Shown: positions 58,924 to 64,000 of the stretch, in pieces
How the letters are laid out: every line of letters begins with the position of its first letter
Numbering within the stretch: the stretch's first letter is position 1
From: Amoebophrya sp. A120
Lineage: Eukaryota; Sar; Dinophyceae; Syndiniales; Amoebophryaceae
Direction: 5' to 3'
NCBI GenBank assembly: GCA_905178155.1
Contig: CAJINV010000003.1
Span: 2,127,065-2,191,064 of the forward strand
DNA length: 64,000 nt
Translations under genes and position numbers: made by a program
The notes under the pieces: generated by a model
What the model saw: only the letters and a program-made list of their open reading frames with translations
Databases searched by the model: none
Told to the model about the DNA's origin: nothing

Positions 58924-59159
58924 CGAGTAAAAACAACACCTACCGGAGGTGGTACAGATATGCAGAAAGGTATGTCTGTGTGTGTGTGCCAATACTGGCA
59001 TCAAGGGCCCTGGGGTTCATTGTGTGAGTGAATGTCGATGGCACAAGGCAGACCGGTAAATCTGGGGCCTTCGGGAACCTTCACCATTCTTGCCGTGGCG
59101 TTCGTGCCCGGCTTAGCCTGTTTCAGGTTCAGTAGTCATCTTACTCTAGTAGAATTGAA

Positions 59160-61577
59160 CTAGTGACGATCGTGCCCGTTTAGGTGTGCTTTGGATCTTT
59201 GGAGTGGATCACAGTTCTTATCGTTGGTTAAGGATTTATGTGTCATAGAGCGACTGTACAGCTTCCACGTGAAGTACTGCTCACGGTCGATGAAGCCCAG
59301 CGGATGCATCTTGTCGTACATGGCCGCCGCTGGATCTTTCGTCAGCAGGGCGGAGATAGTACCCAAGCCTGCTTTTACGTTTCTGGCACCACACTGCTCT
59401 GCGTTCTTGTTCTCTGTCGTGATCGTGTTCGTGATCGTGATGTCGGATCTCGCATGAAGATTAGTACCTTCGTTATCGCTGTTTGTGAAAATGCTGACCC
59501 CTCCAACAGGATTGTCGTGGCTGTCTGCCGATTTTCGCGCAGAAGCTTGCTTGACCACTTTGCTGTACTTTTGCATCCATAAGTTCGTCGGAAACAAAAA
59601 CGGCTCACACTTCGCCATCGCCATCGCAGAACCACCAGGCCCGTAGGATTCTTCAATGGTGGCTTTCAGTTCGTGTTCCTCTTCCGCTGGCTCCACCCTT
59701 GTTCGATTTACATCGAACAAGAACTCGTGGCCGGTTGCGCTTCGTCCCCCGTAGTATGGCCGCCATTCTGCGCCGATCTTGTGCCTCAACGGGTGGAGAG
59801 AGTGGAGGATTTGGACCCTTGTGTTTGTGCTTCCAACAGGACTGGTCACGACAGCCTCCTGTGGTTGTGCGCCACCAGATACAACTTCACTGTCCTGCTC
59901 GTGGTTCGTTCTTACGAAGCTGCTGGGTCCCATCATACGTTGCCAGTACCGAAACGGCAGCTCTTTCTGGAATTCCGCGTCCATCTTATCAAACCACTGC
60001 TGTCTGTCGTTGAAACGAAGGTCCCTCCCCCGAAAAACACGTTGCCAGTTGCCATCGAGAAAGGTTGCGTCAGCCAAGTGGCTTGGGGCGATCCAAAACT
60101 GGTCATCGAACAGCGTGCACAGTGGCACCTTGTGTCTCAGCAGGTAATCACGGAAACCGTTCATGTGGCTCGAACGCGACTTCTGCCAGGTATCCATCTT
60201 TCGAATGTGCTCCAAAGGGGCCGCGACCTGCCCATCCGCGGTGACGTGGGTGTTGCCTTCCGTTGACGTCGCGAGACTACACTGACGTCGATTTTCGGTC
60301 TGCATCTTCGTATCAAACTCCTGCTCAAGTACGGCGTAGGTGTAGTTCAGTTGCTTTGGAATCATGCACTCGAATTCGGTCCCGAAAATCAGCGCTCTTT
60401 GCGCAGCGCACTGCTGGGTCATCCACATGGGCGTTGCATCTTCGAACAGCCCGGGTTCCGTTGAAACCACTCGCACCGCACGAATTGCAACTGCATTACC
60501 CGGCAGCGTATGCAGCGGTGGCACGTCGTCAAAAAACACCAGATCAGGTCGAGCACGAATGAAATGGGTAAAATACGTACTGTCGGCTCCGCGCGTGCTG
60601 GAAACTAAATGGGTCTCGAACTGCTTCACCGCGCGATAGCACCGATCCAGATGCTCGAACTGGCCGTCGAAATTGACGAGCTCCTGACTCCCATGGTCAT
60701 CGGGGTCCACCACATGCTCCGTACTGCGAGGTCCAGCACGACGGAAGCGATTCAATGCCTTGATTTCCACACTGTCCCGTAGCTCTTGTAGCAACGCTTC
60801 GCTGTCCTTATCAGCACTGGCGGTTGTGTTATGTCGCTTATCAAATCTGAAGTGCTCGTACCAATACTGCATTTCTTCGTCAGATGCAGAAAGACCTACT
60901 GACGCGTCAGACGCAGCAAGCTCCGGATGGCTACACAGAAACACATGTAAAGACGCTCTGTCACCCGTTCTCCGATTCGTAGCTCGAAGCGCTGGCAGAA
61001 GGAAGCGCAAATATCTTCCGCCAACAGACCATACCTCCTCGAAGTTAACGGGCCGATTTCCGCGAAGATCCATAAATCTTTTCTCCGGTGATCCACACAG
61101 GATGAGCGCGATCCGAGAAGTTGTACGCGTTTGCACTTTTCTGTCAGTTCCTAGCTGGCGAGAACTGCTCACTGTCGATACGTTGTCGACATCCGCTGCA
61201 GCCGCAACGGTTTCGCTGTGATTTCCAGCGACCTGCCGTCCAGATGGGCCCCAGAAACGCTTCCGGGCCATCAGCGAACGCCCGGTGCTCATCTGTGCAG
61301 TGACGCGGCTTCTGAATGGTGGGAGCTCCGACGCCTGGTTTTCCACTCCGAGACGCTCAACAACATCAGTACTTGGTTTCTGTGGTCGCACGCGATGTGC
61401 ATCAAAACTCCAAGTTAGTGTTGTTTCGAGTGTGGCATCGTATTCCAAATACAGCGGAAGACGCTCCGCCGGTAAAAGCGTTGACTTTATCGCACTTTCC
61501 GCGCGGCCCTCATATTCTTGTGAACGACCCATAACACAGCGGAGCAACACAGCAAAAACGCGCAGCATGCACCACAT
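59160..61577 (-). CDS. Secreted/Golgi-type protein with glycosyltransferase-like motif
   Basis: Single-exon frame of 805 residues from ATG 61577 (second ATG at 61568) to TAG 59160. A hydrophobic start (MLRVFAVLLRCVMG) suggests a signal peptide or signal anchor. After a low-complexity ~130 residues, an ordered region begins at RIALILCGSPEKRFMD and contains LDRCYRAVKQFETHLVSS, FIRARPDLVFFDDVPPL and WIAPSHLADATFLDGNW. A hydrophobic strand plus a later R.RPD..F motif and an aromatic W.A....A line is the pattern of uncharacterised glycosyltransferase-like eukaryotic proteins (RxRxD acceptor type); this assignment is inference. N-glycosylation sequons are frequent, consistent with the secretory pathway. 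No transmembrane helix beyond the start. Confidence 0.62.
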   Translation of the reverse strand: MWCMLRVFAVLLRCVMGRSQEYEGRAESAIKSTLLPAERLPLYLEYDATLETTLTWSFDAHRVRPQKPSTDVVERLGVENQASELPPFRSRVTAQMSTGRSLMARKRFWGPSGRQVAGNHSETVAAAADVDNVSTVSSSRQLGTDRKVQTRTTSRIALILCGSPEKRFMDLRGNRPVNFEEVWSVGGRYLRFLLPALRATNRRTGDRASLHVFLCSHPELAASDASVGLSASDEEMQYWYEHFRFDKRHNTTASADKDSEALLQELRDSVEIKALNRFRRAGPRSTEHVVDPDDHGSQELVNFDGQFEHLDRCYRAVKQFETHLVSSTRGADSTYFTHFIRARPDLVFFDDVPPLHTLPGNAVAIRAVRVVSTEPGLFEDATPMWMTQQCAAQRALIFGTEFECMIPKQLNYTYAVLEQEFDTKMQTENRRQCSLATSTEGNTHVTADGQVAAPLEHIRKMDTWQKSRSSHMNGFRDYLLRHKVPLCTLFDDQFWIAPSHLADATFLDGNWQRVFRGRDLRFNDRQQWFDKMDAEFQKELPFRYWQRMMGPSSFVRTNHEQDSEVVSGGAQPQEAVVTSPVGSTNTRVQILHSLHPLRHKIGAEWRPYYGGRSATGHEFLFDVNRTRVEPAEEEHELKATIEESYGPGGSAMAMAKCEPFLFPTNLWMQKYSKVVKQASARKSADSHDNPVGGVSIFTNSDNEGTNLHARSDITITNTITTENKNAEQCGARNVKAGLGTISALLTKDPAAAMYDKMHPLGFIDREQYFTWKLYSRSMTHKSLTNDKNCDPLQRSKAHLNGHDRH

Positions 61578-62801
61578 GATCGACGTATGCGCTTCTACGC
61601 GTCTGGTTTGTAAAAGCTACGCTACACGAGAAAACACATACATTTCCGGTTCGCAAAAGCGATCTTGCGAGCATACTTACGCTACGCTAATATGACCGCA
61701 CGCATAGAGTTACGAACAACACCACGACGGTGTAGTGACTGGGCTTATTCTCCACTGTGGAGAAATCGCTCTATCGTAAATTGTGGACTAGACCTCTAGA
61801 TATGCCTTCGCACCATACTCGCACATCAAGGGCGCGGAGCTGCAAGTTAGTATGTTTTTCGACGAGCTTGCACAGACCAGATTGCGACGTAAAGAGAAAA
61901 GTAGACTAGCGATGACCGCTACTAAAAGAGAAAGACTAGGCAACAGACATATCACTACTGTGGTGAAAAATGACTGAAACAGGAGCCAGCTTCGATTCGC
62001 TTGCCGTTGTAATTCAGGTTCTAGATCATGAGCAAAGGCCACTGCACACACACTAGCGCCCCGTGTCTGCGTTGTGCCGAAACGACGAGAAGATTTTCTC
62101 ACTACAATCGCAACTAATCACATAGACATAAAAGCAATGTTACTTTCGTGGAACGGGTGCGCCTGTTGGGCCTCACTTTTACATAGCCGATCTGCAAAAT
62201 CACATACGAACCGTGACTGCGTACCATATCGATTACATGTACAGCTTCACACCGCGGCGGTGCAGTGCCGGTGTAAGACGAAACACGTGTCAAAACCGAA
62301 TTTCTTTTTTCCTGCACAGAACGGAAAACACGCAAGCGAAGCACCTGGACCAGACTTGCGCAAAACCGAATTTACATCGCGACCACCTGACTGCACATGT
62401 ATTCACGTTTAGGACTCGAGAGGACATTGGTTTCTTCAGACCGATATCGGTGAGATCGGTCGCGACGTACCGGCAATTGACATCTCATCTGCTTGAACAC
62501 CAAAGCCACGACGCGCACCCGTGCACTAGCGGGCTCCTTCGAAGAAGCACAAAAGATTGTATTCTCGGCTATGGCGCGTCCACAGGAGAGTATCATCTAC
62601 ATGAGCCTCGCGAACTATGGAGAATCATCCACTTGTTCCAGCGAGTCCACACTTTGCTTTACGCAGGATAGCAGAGGAGTCATCGTGTGTGCTCAGCGTC
62701 ACAATCTTGACGACTCTCGACATATCAAGCTTGCAAGTGGCAAAATCTTATTCCCATTCTCAATTGGAAACTGTCGATACGATGATGCCGAAGTGGTCGA
62801 A
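61578..62801. other. Intergenic, nothing certain
   Basis: A minus frame at 61788-62102 has one hydrophobic helix but starts at GTG and has no other support. No repeat or RNA gene was recognised. Confidence 0.4.
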
Positions 62802-63615
62802 TTAGGCCTTGTAGAAGGACTTGACCTTGTTGTACAGGGCCTGTTTTGTGAATTTTGATGACGTACTTTTTCGATTTGGTGAGCAGGAGCAAGAACGGCA
62901 AGACAAATCAGCACGACGTAAGTATACGTATAGCTTATGTCCATTTCGCGACAACGTCGCTCTCGCAGACTCACACCCGAAATCCATGCAAACGCATATT
63001 ATCATGAAGGCAAAGTAGAAGGCGCTAAGTACCTTTCCCTGGGCGGTCTTGCCACCGACCGGGCAGAATCCCTTGATGCCCAAAGCCTTGCGGGCCTTGG
63101 AGGTGGCGACGCCCCAGGCCGCGATCTTCTTGTAACCCTTCCTCTTCTTGGCGGCGGCGGAGGCCTTCGCGGAGACGACTTTTCCGGACTTGTTCTTCTT
63201 CAAGTCGCTCTTCTTGAGACCACCGGAAGTCTTGACCTTGGTTCCCTTGAACACGGAGGACTTGGCGCGCTTGCCCTTCGCGATGGTGGACTTCTTCATG
63301 GCCATCTTCTTCATGCCCATCTGTTTTAATTTTTTGCCTCATTTTATGGTTTGCTTCTGTGCCAAATTCCATTTGACTGTCCAGATGAGGAATCATCGCT
63401 TTCCTTCCAACAAACATTGTCATTCGCTTTTCTCCCAACAAACATTATCGCTTTCGCTTTTTATGCCCCACAGCAACACGAGAAAATGCACTACATACTA
63501 GCATTTGAAAAAAGTATGGAAACGTTATTTTCTGTACCTTCATTGACATCTTCATGGACATCATTTTCATCTTCATGGCCATTTTCATGGACATCATCTT
63601 CATCATCTTCGCCAT
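62802..63615 (-). CDS. DVNP: Dinoflagellate/viral nucleoprotein (DVNP), three exons
   Basis: Model: exons 63615-63538, 63320-63033 and 62840-62802, GT-AG introns in phase 0, giving 134 residues. The core carries KKSTIAKGKRAKSSVFKGTK, TSGGLKKSDLKKNKSGKVV, SAKASAAAKKRKGYKKIAAW and KARKALGIKGFCPVGGKTAQ, then GKALYNKVKSFYKA across the last junction; this is the DVNP signature. DVNPs are small, very basic nuclear proteins that replace histones as the main DNA packagers in dinoflagellates and have homologues in large algal viruses. The first exon is unusual: 26 residues made almost only of Met and Lys (MAKMMKMMSMKMAMK), a short-unit expansion extending the usual basic tail. Omitting exon 1 would still leave an ATG-initiated 108-residue DVNP, so an alternative start is possible. 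Confidence 0.9.
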
Positions 63616-64000
63616 TTTGGACGGAGTTTTTTTGTGTTCAGAAAACACAGATGCTGCTCGACGAATTTCCTACGGTTTTTTAAATTGGGAAAGGAATTAC
63701 AAACGCCAAACGCTAAATCGCAAACATTGAATCGGACCTCCACCGATGTCTTGGCAGCACAAAAACAACTTACTCAATGCTGTAAACGGAAACTAACCAA
63801 GCCTCGAAACAACGGTGTGCAGCGAAAAGTCGTGTGTTCAATCTTAATGCACGTTCTTCGTATTTCCACTTTATTGCACACTTCAACAACTCCAACGCGT
63901 GACGAAGGGGACTTCTGTTTATCAGTATGATCGTCACCCAAGCACAAATCAAAGCAAAGAACGTAAAATACCAAAACCGGTGGAAGACGATGAGAACACA
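63616..64000. other. Upstream of DVNP, nothing recognised
   Basis: AT-rich 5' flank at the window edge. It would contain the DVNP promoter or trans-splice acceptor; no dinoflagellate spliced-leader-like sequence was seen. Confidence 0.4.

Noticed and set aside
61788-62102. 104-residue minus frame with a hydrophobic helix
   Set aside because: GTG start, no splice-site support, no similarity that I can recognise.

Overview
The window looks like nuclear DNA from a dinoflagellate-lineage protist, most likely a syndinian such as Amoebophrya; the genus is inference. Three things point there. (1) A dinoflagellate/viral nucleoprotein (DVNP) gene lies at 62.8-63.6 kb. (2) Every protein gene I can support is on the minus strand, the unidirectional layout typical of dinoflagellates. 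(3) The genes carry ordinary GT-AG introns plus at least two introns with long terminal inverted repeats and short direct repeats at non-GT-AG borders, as reported for Amoebophrya introner elements. No bacterial operon signals, tRNA, rRNA or CRISPR were recognised.

Layout, left to right. 0-4.3 kb: a tandem pair of paralogous genes. The first has three LOTUS/OST-HTH-like repeats, the second keeps only the N-terminal region, and a third decayed 3' remnant follows. 4.3-14.2 kb: a six-exon gene for a 2163-residue protein with five or six cyclic-nucleotide-binding-like domains; its fourth intron holds a 2.4-kb GC-rich island flanked by a 42-bp perfect duplication that includes the splice acceptor. 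14.7-16.9 kb: a second GC-rich island. 17.5-24.7 kb: a three-exon gene for a 2323-residue low-complexity and coiled-coil protein. 25.1-27.4 kb: a third GC-rich island with imperfect inverted ends. 27.8-31.3 kb: an AAMP/Sqt1 WD40 gene and an ARGLU1-like gene. 31.3-37.1 kb: AT-rich non-coding DNA enclosing a diverged tandem repeat of about 1.8 kb whose conserved blocks contain hairpins with compensatory base changes.

37.2-44.8 kb: a five-exon P5-type ATPase with two adjacent introners around a 57-nt exon. 46.6-53.7 kb: a three-exon secreted, single-pass surface protein of about 2200 residues with PAN/Apple-like and SEA-like modules. 54.5-61.6 kb: a hypothetical gene, a histone H4 fold fused to an unrelated N-terminal extension of about 220 residues, a small two-exon secreted protein, a partial membrane protein and a secreted protein with a glycosyltransferase-like motif. 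62.8-63.6 kb: DVNP in three exons.

How the genes fit together: neighbours look functionally mixed, as expected for a dinoflagellate gene array. The exception is the H4-fold and DVNP genes, both chromatin proteins, 6-7 kb apart. All exon joins given were derived by hand from splice-site dinucleotides and reading phase, and every multi-exon model below keeps frame through to its stop.
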